Under the pieces are notes generated by a model. That model saw only the letters and a list, made by a program, of their open reading frames with translations. It had not been told where the DNA came from and made no database searches. A stretch of 64,000 bases of DNA. Source: an uncultured Sulfitobacter sp. (GTDB taxonomy: Bacteria; Pseudomonadota; Alphaproteobacteria; Rhodobacterales; Rhodobacteraceae). Positions 26,383 to 35,305 of this stretch are shown here, piece after piece (the stretch's first letter is position 1; each line of letters opens with the position of its first letter). The stretch is taken from contig NZ_CANNBM010000002.1 in NCBI RefSeq assembly GCF_947502895.1, positions 868,001 through 932,000 of the forward strand. Reading direction: 5' to 3'. The translations under genes were made by a program, and so were the position numbers.

Positions 26383-27441
26383 TTAAAATAAGCCGACAAC
26401 GATAGACGCCGCTACACTAACAAAAAAACCAATAATAATAGTATTCGTCAACAACTTTCGCTTTGCCAGCTTTTGCTCTCTTTTTTCTTCATAGCGTTCC
26501 AAAGCTCTCCGATCTCCAGCATTTAATTTCAAATGCCTTGATCGCGGCGTTGAGACACGAGTGATTGCTCCAAATAACAATGTAGAGATGAGGTATAAAA
26601 TGCTCCACAGAACTGCCAATAGCAAAATGATCAATGAAACTGAAATCGCTTCTTGACCAAAAATTTTGGCAAGTAAGCTCTCTGACCTGTACACAGCAAA
26701 GGCAGGCAAAATTACACATACCGTGTTTATGAGAGCTTTATTCAAAGGAAATGATTCGAAAAAACTATCTTGTGTTAGATCCTTTAGAAACTTCGACTTT
26801 TTCTTGGGTGCTACAACAGCCGGTAAATTCTCAAACCATCCCTCAACGATATCAACCATACCCTTTGCGACAAGGTAATTCGTGTAACGAACCGTAGCAT
26901 TCAAATTATAGTAATCTGATGGATAGTGCATTTCCGTTGGTAAATCGAAGTCATCTTCTTTCTCGGCTTTCGTATAGTTTTCCACATATCCAGAAGGCAT
27001 GGTTGATCTAAGATCAACTTCTAAATTGATCTTATCCAGCACGTCCCTATCGGGTAACTTAAGAACAGCGGAGAAGGTTATAATGACAGAGCTAGTGGCA
27101 TCCGTGATCCCCGGATAGTTCTGCAAAAAACTGCCCATAGATACATATGAGAGACGTTTGTTACCCTTTAACTTGTCTCTGGATTGAACAACACAAGTTA
27201 TCTTCGCTGCTTGAGACAAGGGGCCGTAAGTTTCAATCCATTGAGACAGTAGATGCACCAACTGCTCAATGTCTTCCGCCACACACATTGATGGAAAATG
27301 CAATCGAGTCTTATGACTTTCCTCTACACCGATCAGAGAATTATGTAGCGCCTGTAAAATCGGCTGCGGAATTGCGGGTAGCTTTGCTTCGTGTTCGCCA
27401 CTGCGCAAAACTATCTCTGTCGTGAAATCATCATCTGACAA
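26383..27441 (-). CDS. Unrecognised AT-rich gene, C-terminal membrane protein
   Basis: A 352-residue protein I do not recognise. The first 220 residues are soluble and charged. Hydrophobic stretches follow at about 235-250, 265-290 and 333-352, with a very basic segment (RALERYEEKREQKLAKRKLL) before the last helix, so the protein should sit in the inner membrane with its N-terminal domain in the cytoplasm. The start is TTG with GGAG about 10 bases upstream; no ATG fits. Base composition is visibly AT-richer than all neighbours, a sign of recent transfer. It lies 3' of lepA on the same strand, and the next gene is 30 bases downstream. Confidence 0.7.
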   Translation of the reverse strand: MSDDDFTTEIVLRSGEHEAKLPAIPQPILQALHNSLIGVEESHKTRLHFPSMCVAEDIEQLVHLLSQWIETYGPLSQAAKITCVVQSRDKLKGNKRLSYVSMGSFLQNYPGITDATSSVIITFSAVLKLPDRDVLDKINLEVDLRSTMPSGYVENYTKAEKEDDFDLPTEMHYPSDYYNLNATVRYTNYLVAKGMVDIVEGWFENLPAVVAPKKKSKFLKDLTQDSFFESFPLNKALINTVCVILPAFAVYRSESLLAKIFGQEAISVSLIILLLAVLWSILYLISTLLFGAITRVSTPRSRHLKLNAGDRRALERYEEKREQKLAKRKLLTNTIIIGFFVSVAASIVVGLF

Positions 27442-27532
27442 GGTAAAAGCTCCAACAAAATATTATTCATACGATAAGGTGTGAAGATAAAATTGCCACC
27501 TTTATACAGCCCTCTGGCTCAACCCGCACCGT

Positions 27533-27571
27533 GTGGGAACGCGCATTGCTTTGCAATACGCTGCCTCCCAC
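27533..27571. other. Nested inverted repeat 3' of lepA
   Basis: An outer GTGGGA/TCCCAC pair encloses a perfect inner 5-base stem with a TTT loop (27545-27557) and partly paired flanks. It lies 22 to 60 bases past the lepA stop, so it could be its terminator, though no T-run follows on the minus strand. Confidence 0.35.
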
Positions 27572-27593
27572 CGTCGCTAAAATTGATCGGCTT

Positions 27594-29393
27594 TTAACCG
27601 TCCATTTTTAGCGCTGAAATAAACGCTTCCTGCGGAATATTAACCGACCCAAACTGCCGCATCTTCTTCTTACCCGCCTTCTGCTTATCCAGCAGCTTGC
27701 GTTTACGTGACGCGTCGCCGCCATAGCATTTGGCCGTCACGTCTTTGCGCATGGCCGAGAGTGTCTCGCGGGCGATGACTTTGCCGCCAATCGCCGCTTG
27801 GATCGGGATTTTGAACATGTGGCGCGGGATGAGGTCTTTTAGTTTTTCGACCATGGCGCGGCCGCGCATTTCCGCACGGTCGCGGTGGACCATGGTGGAG
27901 AGCGCGTCGACAGGCTCGTCGTTCACGAGGATGGACATTTTGACCAGCGCGTCCTCGCGGTAGCCGATCATCTGGTAGTCGAAGCTCGCGTAGCCTTTGG
28001 TCACCGATTTGAGGCGGTCGTAGAAGTCGAAGACCACTTCGTTGAGGGGCAGGTCGTAGACGACCATCGCGCGAGAGCCTGCGTAGGTGAGGTCCATCTG
28101 GATGCCGCGGCGGTCCTGGCACAGTTTGAGGACATCGCCGAGGTATTCGTCGGGGACGAGGATGGTCGCTTTGATCCGCGGCTCCTCCATGTGGTCGACG
28201 AACGTGAGGTCGGGCATGTCGGCGGGGTTGTGCAGCTCCTCCATGGAGCCGTCGCGCATGTGGACGTGGTAGATCACGCTGGGCGCGGTGGTTATGAGGT
28301 CGATGTCATACTCGCGCTCGATCCGGTCGCGGATGACTTCGAGGTGGAGCAGACCGAGGAAGCCGCAGCGGAAGCCGAAGCCCAGCGCAGCAGAGGTTTC
28401 CATCTCGTAGCTAAAGCTCGCGTCATTCAGCGCCAGTTTTTCGATGCTGTCGCGGAGGTCTTCGAACTGGGCGGCGTCCACGGGGAAGAGACCGCAGAAA
28501 ACAACGGGCTGGGAGGGTTTGAAGCCCGGCAGCGCCTCTGCGCACCGCTTCTTCTCGTGGGTGATGGTGTCGCCCACGCGGGTGTCGCGGACCTGCTTGA
28601 TGGAGGCGGTGAGAAAGCCGATCTCGCCCGGTCCAAGCACGTCAATCTCTGTCATGGCGGGGCGGAAGACGCCGATGCGGTCGACATGGTGGACCGAGCC
28701 GTTTTGCATCATCGTGATCTTGTCGCCCTTGCGCAGCTGGCCATCCATAATGCGGACAAGGACAATCACGCCGAGATAGCTGTCGTACCAGCTGTCCACC
28801 AGCATCGCCTTGAGCGGCGCGTCCAGCGTGCCTGTGGGCGCGGGAAGCAGGTTTACCACGGCCTCCAATGTCTCGACGATCCCCTCGCCTGTTTTGGCGG
28901 AGACGCGGATGGCGCCAGAGGCGTCGATGCCGATGACATCCTCGATCTGTTCCGCCACGCGGTCACAATCGGTGGCGGGCAGGTCGATCTTGTTGAGGAC
29001 GGGCACAATCTCATGATCCGCATCAATGGCGTGGTAGACATTGGCCAGCGTCTGCGCTTCGACACCCTGCGTGCTGTCCACCACCAGCAGCGAGCCTTCG
29101 ACCGCGCGCATGGAGCGGGAGACCTCATAGGCGAAATCGACGTGACCGGGGGTGTCAATCAGGTTGAGGACATATTCCTCACCGTTGAGCGCCTTGTAGT
29201 TGATCCGCACGGTTTGCGCTTTGATGGTAATCCCGCGCTCGCGCTCGATGTCCATACTGTCCAGCATCTGCGCCTTCATATCGCGCAAGGCGACTGTCTG
29301 CGTCTCTTGGATGAGACGATCAGCGAGGGTGGATTTGCCATGGTCGATGTGCGCGACGATGGAGAAATTGCGGATGTGTGAAAGTGGTGTCAT
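27594..29393 (-). CDS. lepA: Elongation factor 4, ribosome back-translocase
   Basis: A 599-residue translational GTPase that acts on the ribosome. The G motifs are AHIDHGKST (residues about 13-21), the switch region ERERGITI, DTPGHVDF and NKIDLPATD. EF-G-like domains follow, and the LepA-specific C-terminal domain ends with GKVIARETLSAMRKDVTAKCYGGD and RKRKLLDKQKAGKKKMR. Length and order are normal. The ATG at 29393 begins the conserved MTPLSHIRNFSIVAHIDHG; the open frame continues 28 codons upstream without conservation. It is flanked by two unrecognised genes. Confidence 0.97.
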   Translation of the reverse strand: MTPLSHIRNFSIVAHIDHGKSTLADRLIQETQTVALRDMKAQMLDSMDIERERGITIKAQTVRINYKALNGEEYVLNLIDTPGHVDFAYEVSRSMRAVEGSLLVVDSTQGVEAQTLANVYHAIDADHEIVPVLNKIDLPATDCDRVAEQIEDVIGIDASGAIRVSAKTGEGIVETLEAVVNLLPAPTGTLDAPLKAMLVDSWYDSYLGVIVLVRIMDGQLRKGDKITMMQNGSVHHVDRIGVFRPAMTEIDVLGPGEIGFLTASIKQVRDTRVGDTITHEKKRCAEALPGFKPSQPVVFCGLFPVDAAQFEDLRDSIEKLALNDASFSYEMETSAALGFGFRCGFLGLLHLEVIRDRIEREYDIDLITTAPSVIYHVHMRDGSMEELHNPADMPDLTFVDHMEEPRIKATILVPDEYLGDVLKLCQDRRGIQMDLTYAGSRAMVVYDLPLNEVVFDFYDRLKSVTKGYASFDYQMIGYREDALVKMSILVNDEPVDALSTMVHRDRAEMRGRAMVEKLKDLIPRHMFKIPIQAAIGGKVIARETLSAMRKDVTAKCYGGDASRKRKLLDKQKAGKKKMRQFGSVNIPQEAFISALKMDG

Positions 29394-29434
29394 AGATTTG
29401 ATATGTAGGGGTTTTGAGGAGCGGTCAAGGTGGC

Positions 29435-30919
29435 ATGGTGGTAGAGCGATCAAACAACCCTTTGGGTGACACAGCACCTCTCGACACGGTGATGATTGAT
29501 GATCTCAGTCATGCTGACGTGAAAATCGTGGTTCTACGGGAATTACTGCGAGCGATAGGGTTGCAGGGGGCATATGTCTTAGCTTCTAAGGGGAAGCCTC
29601 GGGTTAATTCTGAAGGCACTTTGGCGATATTACGACTTTTTTTAACACTAATATCACGACCCGATCCCGACACAGTATTTCTCGCATCCCAACGGCTGAG
29701 CATTTTGGAGGAAGACTTCAATCCGCAACAGAAACGCGGCGTCTTCACCAACAATATTATGGGCTATCAGAGTATCAGCCGAATACTGCAATATGCGGCA
29801 GGCTCCATAACAGCGGACGCATACTCTCCGACAACTGACGCGGACGAATACATTAGGCTTGCGATTGATGATCTAGCCAACCTAATTCCGGTCAGTCGGC
29901 TTCGGTTGCATCTGCGCTACGCAACAGAAAATCTCATCATCGAAGTGCCGCCAGTTGATAGGTTTTGGGATACGCCATTGTGGGCGGATGAGCTCTCTGT
30001 ACCAAACAAACCCGAGTATTGGAGTCTTAACAATCAGCCTAAGGATCTCGCAATCATTAACTACTTTCGCGAACAGCCTGCAATTTGGCAGTTTTGGGAG
30101 GATTGGTATTCGGGGTATTTAACCGGCAATCCAATGGACAGCAGGCAATTAGAAGCTGTCGCGAAGATACCGGATAATGTTTGGGACAAAGGGGCAGACG
30201 CGGTTGCTGTTGAGATCAAAAGGATCGAAGCACGCTTTCGAACGGCGATAGCGACGCCGCTTATTCGCGGTTCAGAAGATAGCTCTTTTCGCCTCGATTT
30301 CGAAGCTGCCCTCCCAGCCGAAACACTCGACTTCATCAAAGAGCGGGTGGGTGGTGCGCTAGCATCTGCTTTGGAAGCTGGCGGCAACAATGGCTTTGAC
30401 GAAACCTGCTATGAAGCGATTGCAATCGAGAAGGCCCTTGCGAGTAAAAACCCAAGCGCCGTTGCTGGCTTACTTGCTGATGCCAGTTTCAGCTTTCAGT
30501 CGTCCATAGGAACTCAGTACCCGCAGGATGGTGGATTGATTGCGCTTCGTGCTTCTGCGTTTGTTGGTTCTGAAGAAATTTGTGACGAGGATGAAGCGGC
30601 GCGAAAGAGGTGCTATCGATTGGCGAAATTGTATGTGGATCAGAATGCCACTCCAATCGATCAAACCGAACTCAAGGAATTCACTGACGCCATATCCGAA
30701 GAGGCCGACGATGAGGTCGAGGCCATTTTGCGCAATGATGCGAATGAGATTTCGAAAGGGAATAAGAGGGGGCGTTTCTCACGTGCGAGATTTGCGAACT
30801 ACGCGACAACAATCGTGCAATGGATCGACAAATCGCGCAAGGGCCAAGGACGTGCAGAATGGCTTTGGAAGATGGTCGGCAGGTTACTTGATGCTTTGAA
30901 GGACGCGCCACCAGATTAA
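29435..30919 (+). CDS. Unrecognised 494-residue protein
   Basis: A soluble, acidic protein with no signal peptide, membrane helix or catalytic motif that I can name. A central segment (FWEDWYSGYLTGNPMD to KIPDNVWDKGADAVA) resembles, from memory, a short WYxGxLxGxP...IPDxxWxxG element found in various uncharacterised alphaproteobacterial proteins. The last 60 residues are basic and helical (RGRFSRARFANYATTIVQWI). The start is uncertain: ATG 29435 follows AAGGTGG, but an ATG at 29492 is also possible. It diverges from lepA over about 40 bases. Base composition is somewhat AT-richer than lepA. Confidence 0.72.
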   Translation: MVVERSNNPLGDTAPLDTVMIDDLSHADVKIVVLRELLRAIGLQGAYVLASKGKPRVNSEGTLAILRLFLTLISRPDPDTVFLASQRLSILEEDFNPQQKRGVFTNNIMGYQSISRILQYAAGSITADAYSPTTDADEYIRLAIDDLANLIPVSRLRLHLRYATENLIIEVPPVDRFWDTPLWADELSVPNKPEYWSLNNQPKDLAIINYFREQPAIWQFWEDWYSGYLTGNPMDSRQLEAVAKIPDNVWDKGADAVAVEIKRIEARFRTAIATPLIRGSEDSSFRLDFEAALPAETLDFIKERVGGALASALEAGGNNGFDETCYEAIAIEKALASKNPSAVAGLLADASFSFQSSIGTQYPQDGGLIALRASAFVGSEEICDEDEAARKRCYRLAKLYVDQNATPIDQTELKEFTDAISEEADDEVEAILRNDANEISKGNKRGRFSRARFANYATTIVQWIDKSRKGQGRAEWLWKMVGRLLDALKDAPPD

Positions 30920-31126
30920 ACCAATCAAGGTGTGTGTTTGAATGTCTGCCGTGAAACCCATTGCTTCGGTCAAATTGCCTCCTACACGAGGGCGGCCCCC
31001 TGCCTTGGAGGTGGTCGGGGACTGTTTGTGCCGCAGGCATTAATGGTGGTTTTGTGAATAGAGGCCGCCACTCCCCACTTCCCCCCTGCCCCTGATCCGT
31101 GCTAATCTTCGGCCAGAGCAAAAACA

Positions 31127-31159
31127 GCCGCATCACAAGGGGCAAACCCCATCTGCGGC
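31127..31159 (+). promoter_or_regulatory. Leader hairpin before the lipoprotein gene
   Basis: A two-part stem: GCCGCA pairs with TGCGGC on the outside, and GGGG-CAAA-CCCC forms the inside. It ends 20 bases before the start codon at 31180, so it would lie in the 5' leader. It may affect translation or message stability. The rest of the 260-base gap (30920-31179) shows nothing else recognisable. Confidence 0.3.
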
Positions 31160-31179
31160 GTGAGACAAAGGCAGACGAG

Positions 31180-31536
31180 ATGAAATCCACGGTATTTGCG
31201 CTGTTGGCGCTTTCAACATTGGCCGCCTGTGGCGGCGGCGGGGCGTCCAATATTACGACGCGGGGGGCTTATGCGCCTACGCAGCTTTATGCGACGGGGC
31301 CGTTGCAGCGGGCCTGTCTGGCGCAGGGGCGGCGGGCTGCAAGCTCGCAGCGGTGCGGGTGTATTCAGGCGGTCGCGGACCGTGAGTTGTCGGCCACGCA
31401 GCAGCGCCGCGGCGTCAAAGCCTTCAAGGACCCGCACAAGATGCAGCAATGGCGCCAGTCCGACCGTTCCAGTGACAATGCGTTCTGGGATGTATGGAAA
31501 GCCTTTGGCCAGAGCGCTGCCAAGGTTTGCTCTTAG
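31180..31536 (+). CDS. Small outer-membrane-type lipoprotein
   Basis: A 118-residue protein with a lipoprotein signal peptide: hydrophobic core and the lipobox LAAC at Cys17, followed by a Gly stretch. The mature part has two close cysteines in CGCIQAVADR and one each in RACLAQ and at the C-terminal KVCS, and an SDRSSDNAFWDVWKAFG segment. Related Roseobacter proteins are sometimes labelled arginine transporter without visible support. It probably sits in the periplasm, membrane-anchored. Function unknown. Confidence 0.78.
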   Translation: MKSTVFALLALSTLAACGGGGASNITTRGAYAPTQLYATGPLQRACLAQGRRAASSQRCGCIQAVADRELSATQQRRGVKAFKDPHKMQQWRQSDRSSDNAFWDVWKAFGQSAAKVCS

Positions 31537-31554
31537 ACCAACGGCACAGCCAAG

Positions 31555-32019
31555 CTAGAGTTGTGACTGTGTGGGCGGACCAAAGCGTTCGTGCAGACGG
31601 TTTGTGATCTGGTCACGGGCGGCGCGGAACTGGGTCAGCTTGGCCTCGCGCCCCTCGCCCAGACCTGTGGGATCGAGGATCGGCCAATACTCCACCTCCA
31701 GATGGTAGAAGCGCGTCAGCTCAAGCGCGCGGCGTTGTGACGCGGGCGAGAGGGCAATCACCAGATCGAAAGAGCTGAGATCATCGCCCCAGTCCTCCAT
31801 CTCGTCAAAACTGCGCGAGCGGTGTCGCGACAGCTCGACCCCCATTTCCTGACACACGGCGATGGAAAAGCCGTCAATCTCGAGGTCATTTTTGACCCCG
31901 ACGGACTGGACGTAGACATCCATGCCGTAAAACTTTTTCATCAGCCCTTCGGCCATGGGCGACCGGACGGCGTTGTGATCGCAGCAAAAGAGGACTGATT
32001 GAGGCAGCTCTTGCGTCAC
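31555..32019 (-). CDS. Low-molecular-weight protein phosphatase family protein
   Basis: A 154-residue protein of the LMW phosphotyrosine phosphatase/arsenate reductase fold. The phosphate loop CX5R is Cys13-Asp-His-Asn-Ala-Val-Arg19, followed by SPMAEG. The start is GTG at 32019 with GGAGG seven bases upstream; a nearer ATG is out of frame. It follows the UPF0262 gene after 3 bases, an order common in Rhodobacteraceae. Whether it is a phosphatase or an arsenate reductase cannot be decided by eye; no further redox cysteine pair is obvious. Confidence 0.85.
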   Translation of the reverse strand: MTQELPQSVLFCCDHNAVRSPMAEGLMKKFYGMDVYVQSVGVKNDLEIDGFSIAVCQEMGVELSRHRSRSFDEMEDWGDDLSSFDLVIALSPASQRRALELTRFYHLEVEYWPILDPTGLGEGREAKLTQFRAARDQITNRLHERFGPPTQSQL

Positions 32020-32022
32020 TCA

Positions 32023-32502
32023 TCAGCCTCCGAAATGCAGAACGCAGATGAGCGTGAACAGGCGGCGGGCGGTGTCGATGTCGATCTCGGCCTTGCCTTC
32101 AAGACGCTCTTGCAGCACGCGGGAACCCTCCATGTGGATGCCGCGCCGCGCCATATCTATCGTCTCGATCTGGGCGGGGGGCAGCTTTTTGACTGCGTCG
32201 AAGTAGGATTCGCAAATCTGGAAGTAGTCTTTGACCACCTGCCGGAAGGGCGAGAGGGACAGATGGAATTCCGCCGCCTTTTCAGCACTTTCCGTGTTTA
32301 CGTCAAATACCAGCCGCTTGTCACGGATCGACAGACCCAGATGATACGGGCCTGTGGGCACAGGGCGGTCATCGCGGGTGGGCAGCACAAATGTGTTGTC
32401 CTCCAGCAGATCGAACATGGCCACGCGGCGCTCTTGCTCGATCTCTGCCGTAGGGGGCGGCAGGTTTGCATCATCAAGGATGATATTTGTGATGCGGCTC
32501 AT
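32023..32502 (-). CDS. UPF0262 family protein
   Basis: A 159-residue cytoplasmic protein conserved in alphaproteobacteria. Typical parts are the start SRITNIILDD, EIEQERRVAMFDLLEDN, GPYHLGLSI and the end DIDTARRLFTLICVLHFGG. The ATG at 32502 has a GGAG nine bases upstream. The family has no assigned function; its standing position next to hisD and the LMW phosphatase gene is the main clue. Here a plus-strand gene separates it from hisD. Confidence 0.9.
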   Translation of the reverse strand: MSRITNIILDDANLPPPTAEIEQERRVAMFDLLEDNTFVLPTRDDRPVPTGPYHLGLSIRDKRLVFDVNTESAEKAAEFHLSLSPFRQVVKDYFQICESYFDAVKKLPPAQIETIDMARRGIHMEGSRVLQERLEGKAEIDIDTARRLFTLICVLHFGG

Positions 32503-32670
32503 GGGTACGTCTCCGGACGGCAGGTTCGGCCTCTGTGATAGACCAGTCGCCTTATAGGGGCAATCGTGCCTTTGCGATAACTGCGCGCACAGTTCGATCT
32601 GTGGCGAAGTGTTTGCTGCATGGTAGGTGATAGGATGCCCAGAACCGCAAGTCTGCCAAGGGGGTTCTTC

Positions 32671-33330
32671 ATGTTGCTTAGCTATCTGTACGACAATTTT
32701 ATCGAAGAGGCGGAATTTGCCCGTGACTGCGGGCTGTCCCCCGAGGCGCTGGATGCGATGGGCAGGGCCCGTGTAATGCCCTCGGCGTCTTATGTGTACA
32801 AGACAGCGGGCCAGTCGGATTCGTTTGTGAGCGAGTACACCGAAGAGGCGACCTATCGGTTCCACCTAAAGGGCCACAAACAGTGGATGACGGCGCTGGC
32901 GCGCTTCGGGATTTGCAGCGAGGACCGCGCGCGGCGGTATTTCTTTCACCGCTATGACGGCGCGAAGGAGATGTTCTTGACAGGACAACCGGGCGCCGCG
33001 CTGGTGGGTGCCGCGCCCGATGTAGCGCAGCAATTCGATGCCGCCTATGCAGAGCAGACGTGGGAGAATTTTCTGGCAGGTGTCTATGGGGTTTGCACAA
33101 CCGACGGGCAGCCGGAAACGGTGTTTCTGAAGCAGGCCGGGGTTCTCTTTATTGAGGCGCTGTGCGCCCAAGGGCCTGCGCATCTGACAGGCGACAGGTT
33201 GGCCCTGCTGGGGACCTGTGTGGATTTTCTGGATCAGGTCGAGGCAGCGTTTGCCCCCCATGAGGTTGCGCAGACATCGCGGCAACGCTGCATCACGGAC
33301 ATCCGCGCGCAATACTTCCACGCAGTCTGA
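32671..33330 (+). CDS. DUF6058-like protein
   Basis: A 219-residue soluble protein that I place, with moderate certainty, in the DUF6058 family, some members of which lie near natural-product genes. It has an N-terminal helical part (YLYDNFIEEAEFARDCGLSPEALDAM), resembling a small helix-turn-helix or dimerisation unit, and a central RFGICSEDRARRYFFHRYDGAK segment. The start at 32671 follows AAGGGGG six bases upstream; earlier in-frame Met codons lack such a site. The gene runs opposite to its neighbours and interrupts the hisD/UPF0262 pair. Confidence 0.72.
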   Translation: MLLSYLYDNFIEEAEFARDCGLSPEALDAMGRARVMPSASYVYKTAGQSDSFVSEYTEEATYRFHLKGHKQWMTALARFGICSEDRARRYFFHRYDGAKEMFLTGQPGAALVGAAPDVAQQFDAAYAEQTWENFLAGVYGVCTTDGQPETVFLKQAGVLFIEALCAQGPAHLTGDRLALLGTCVDFLDQVEAAFAPHEVAQTSRQRCITDIRAQYFHAV

Positions 33331-33351
33331 TGCGCGGACAGTTTTACGGCA

Positions 33352-34653
33352 TCACTCGTTGAGTTTGCGCAGGCGGGCTGTGACCGAAAGGCCGTGGGCC
33401 TCCAGGCTTTCGGAGCTTGCCAGCCGTTCGGCGGCGGGGCCGATGGCGCGCAGGGCAGCGGGGGTCATATGCGACAGCGTGGTCCGCTTCATAAAGTCCA
33501 GCACAGACAGGCCAGACGAGAACCGTGCAGAGCGCGCGGTGGGCAGCACGTGGTTGGGGCCGCCAACATAGTCGCCGATGGCCTCCGGCGTCCACTGGCC
33601 CAAGAATATTGCGCCTGCATGAGTGATTTGCGCGCTCAGTGCATGCGGGTCGGCCACGCAAAGCTCAAGGTGTTCGGGTGCGATGCGATCGGTAAGAGCG
33701 GCGGCCGTGGCGAGGTCGGGCACCGTAATGATCGCACCGAAGTCACGCCATGAAGGACCCGCGATATGGGCGCGTTGCAGCGTTTCGAGGCGTTTGTCCA
33801 CGGCTGCGGCGACAGCATTACCGAAGGCCGCATCGGTGGTGATGAGCAAAGATTGCGCGCTTTCGTCATGTTCAGCCTGTGAAAGCAGATCAAGGGCAAT
33901 CCAGTCGGGATCGTTATCGGCATCTGCCACCACCAGAATCTCGGACGGACCTGCGATCATGTCGATACCGACCTTGCCAAAGACGCGGCGTTTGGCGGCA
34001 GCGACGAAAGCATTGCCGGGACCTGTAATTTTATCAACGGCTGCGATGGTATCAGTGCCGTAAGCCAGTGCCGCAACGGCCTGCGCACCGCCGATGCGAT
34101 AAACTTCGTCCACGCCGGAGATTTGCGCGGCCAGCAGAACCAGCGGATTGAGGATGCCATCAGGGGTGGGCACGACCATGGCGAGGCGCTGCACCCCCGC
34201 GACTTTGGCAGGAATCGCGTTCATCAGGACCGAGCTGGGGTAGCTGGCAAGCCCCCCCGGCACGTAGAGGCCTGCGGCGGACACCGCAGACCAGCGCCAG
34301 CCAAGGGTCGCCCCCACGTCATCCGTCCATTCGGCGTCTTCGGGCAATTGACGTGCGTGGTAGGCACGGATGCGGGCGGCGGCTTGTTCAAGGGCGTCTT
34401 TATCTTGCGCGCTGACCTGTGCCACCGCTGCAGCGATTTCGGCATCCGTGATGCGCAGGGTATCGGGCGTAAGGGTGATGCGATCGAATTTTGCTGTCAG
34501 GTCGATGACCGCCGCGTCCCCGCGCTTGCGCACATCGGCAATGATATCTGCGACCACGGCATCCACATCAGGGCTGTCTTCACGCTTGGCGTTCAGAAGC
34601 GTTGTGAAGGCTGCCTCAAAATCGGGGGCTGTGGCGTCAAGAAATACGGGCAT
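33352..34653 (-). CDS. hisD: Histidinol dehydrogenase
   Basis: A 433-residue enzyme catalysing the last two steps of histidine synthesis, L-histidinol to L-histidine, with NAD and zinc. Family landmarks include GGLASYPSSVLMNAIPAKVAGV, the NAD region KITGPGNAFVAAAKRRVFG, IDMIAGPSEILVVAD, the EHDESAQ zinc/catalytic segment and RIAPEHLEL. The length is normal. The ATG at 34653 begins at MPVFLDATAPDF. It lies downstream of murA and the DUF2948 gene in a common alphaproteobacterial order. Confidence 0.96.
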   Translation of the reverse strand: MPVFLDATAPDFEAAFTTLLNAKREDSPDVDAVVADIIADVRKRGDAAVIDLTAKFDRITLTPDTLRITDAEIAAAVAQVSAQDKDALEQAAARIRAYHARQLPEDAEWTDDVGATLGWRWSAVSAAGLYVPGGLASYPSSVLMNAIPAKVAGVQRLAMVVPTPDGILNPLVLLAAQISGVDEVYRIGGAQAVAALAYGTDTIAAVDKITGPGNAFVAAAKRRVFGKVGIDMIAGPSEILVVADADNDPDWIALDLLSQAEHDESAQSLLITTDAAFGNAVAAAVDKRLETLQRAHIAGPSWRDFGAIITVPDLATAAALTDRIAPEHLELCVADPHALSAQITHAGAIFLGQWTPEAIGDYVGGPNHVLPTARSARFSSGLSVLDFMKRTTLSHMTPAALRAIGPAAERLASSESLEAHGLSVTARLRKLNE

Positions 34654-34834
34654 GGGATGGCTCCTGCTGTTGAGACAGGGGTTAGCGGGGAATGCTGCGG
34701 GTCTCAAGAGGGGTGCGGCAGGATGCCGTTTGCGCGCGCGGTGTCTGTGGGATTGAGTTTACAGGAAAAATAAAGAAGCTGAGGGACCTCAGCATGATCG
34801 GCAAAGGTCCCGCAGGTTTTGTGCGGTGCAGGTG

Positions 34835-35305
34835 TCAGTCTGGATGGCTAGGGCGTTTTTTGGAGGGGGCGACATAGGGGCGCGTGACGTCCTTTAGCGT
34901 GGCATCCAGTGCCTCGACCTCAAGACGGATTGCGCCATCCCCGGCAAGGGTAAGGATGATATGGCCCGAAGGGGGGTCTGTTTGCTCAAACCCGATGTGC
35001 AGCAAGGACAGGACCGTATCGGCATCCCCCTTGGACACGCCTTGGGAAGCTACTGAGACGACATTCGAGAACATCAGCACCGATTGCACACGCTCTGGCG
35101 CGTGACGTGCGGCGCCGTCATCCTCCCAACGGACGCGGTTGAGCAGCAGGGCAAAGCGCCCTTCGCGGCGGTGCCAGCGCATCTCGGAGGCGGGAAAGAC
35201 TGCATCCTGCGCCAGCGACGAAATGATCTTGAGGTCATCTCCGTCCAGAGCGCCAAGGTTGAGCGGGACTTCTCCGCCGTCCTCGAAACGTGCATCCGTG
35301 CTCAT
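34835..35305 (-). CDS. DUF2948 family protein
   Basis: A 156-residue cytoplasmic protein of an alphaproteobacterial family without known function. Typical parts are the start LNLGALDGDDLKIISSLAQDAVF, the motif MRWHRREGRFALLLNRVRWED and the C-terminal IRLEVEALDATLKDVTRPYVAPS. Its ATG overlaps the murA stop by 4 bases, so it is translationally coupled to murA, a stable arrangement in the family. Confidence 0.9.
   Translation of the reverse strand: MSTDARFEDGGEVPLNLGALDGDDLKIISSLAQDAVFPASEMRWHRREGRFALLLNRVRWEDDGAARHAPERVQSVLMFSNVVSVASQGVSKGDADTVLSLLHIGFEQTDPPSGHIILTLAGDGAIRLEVEALDATLKDVTRPYVAPSKKRPSHPD

Noticed and set aside
27545..27593. FNR half-site near TTGATC after lepA
   Set aside because: Only one half-site (TTGAT) is present without a matching second half at the right spacing.
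27885..29381. 498-codon open frame on the plus strand
   Set aside because: It is exactly antisense to lepA, whose protein is fully conserved. The reverse translation has no family features; long antisense frames are common in GC-rich codon usage.
32021..32023. ATG start for the LMW phosphatase gene
   Set aside because: This ATG overlaps the UPF0262 stop attractively but is out of frame; the in-frame GTG at 32019 has a well-spaced GGAGG.
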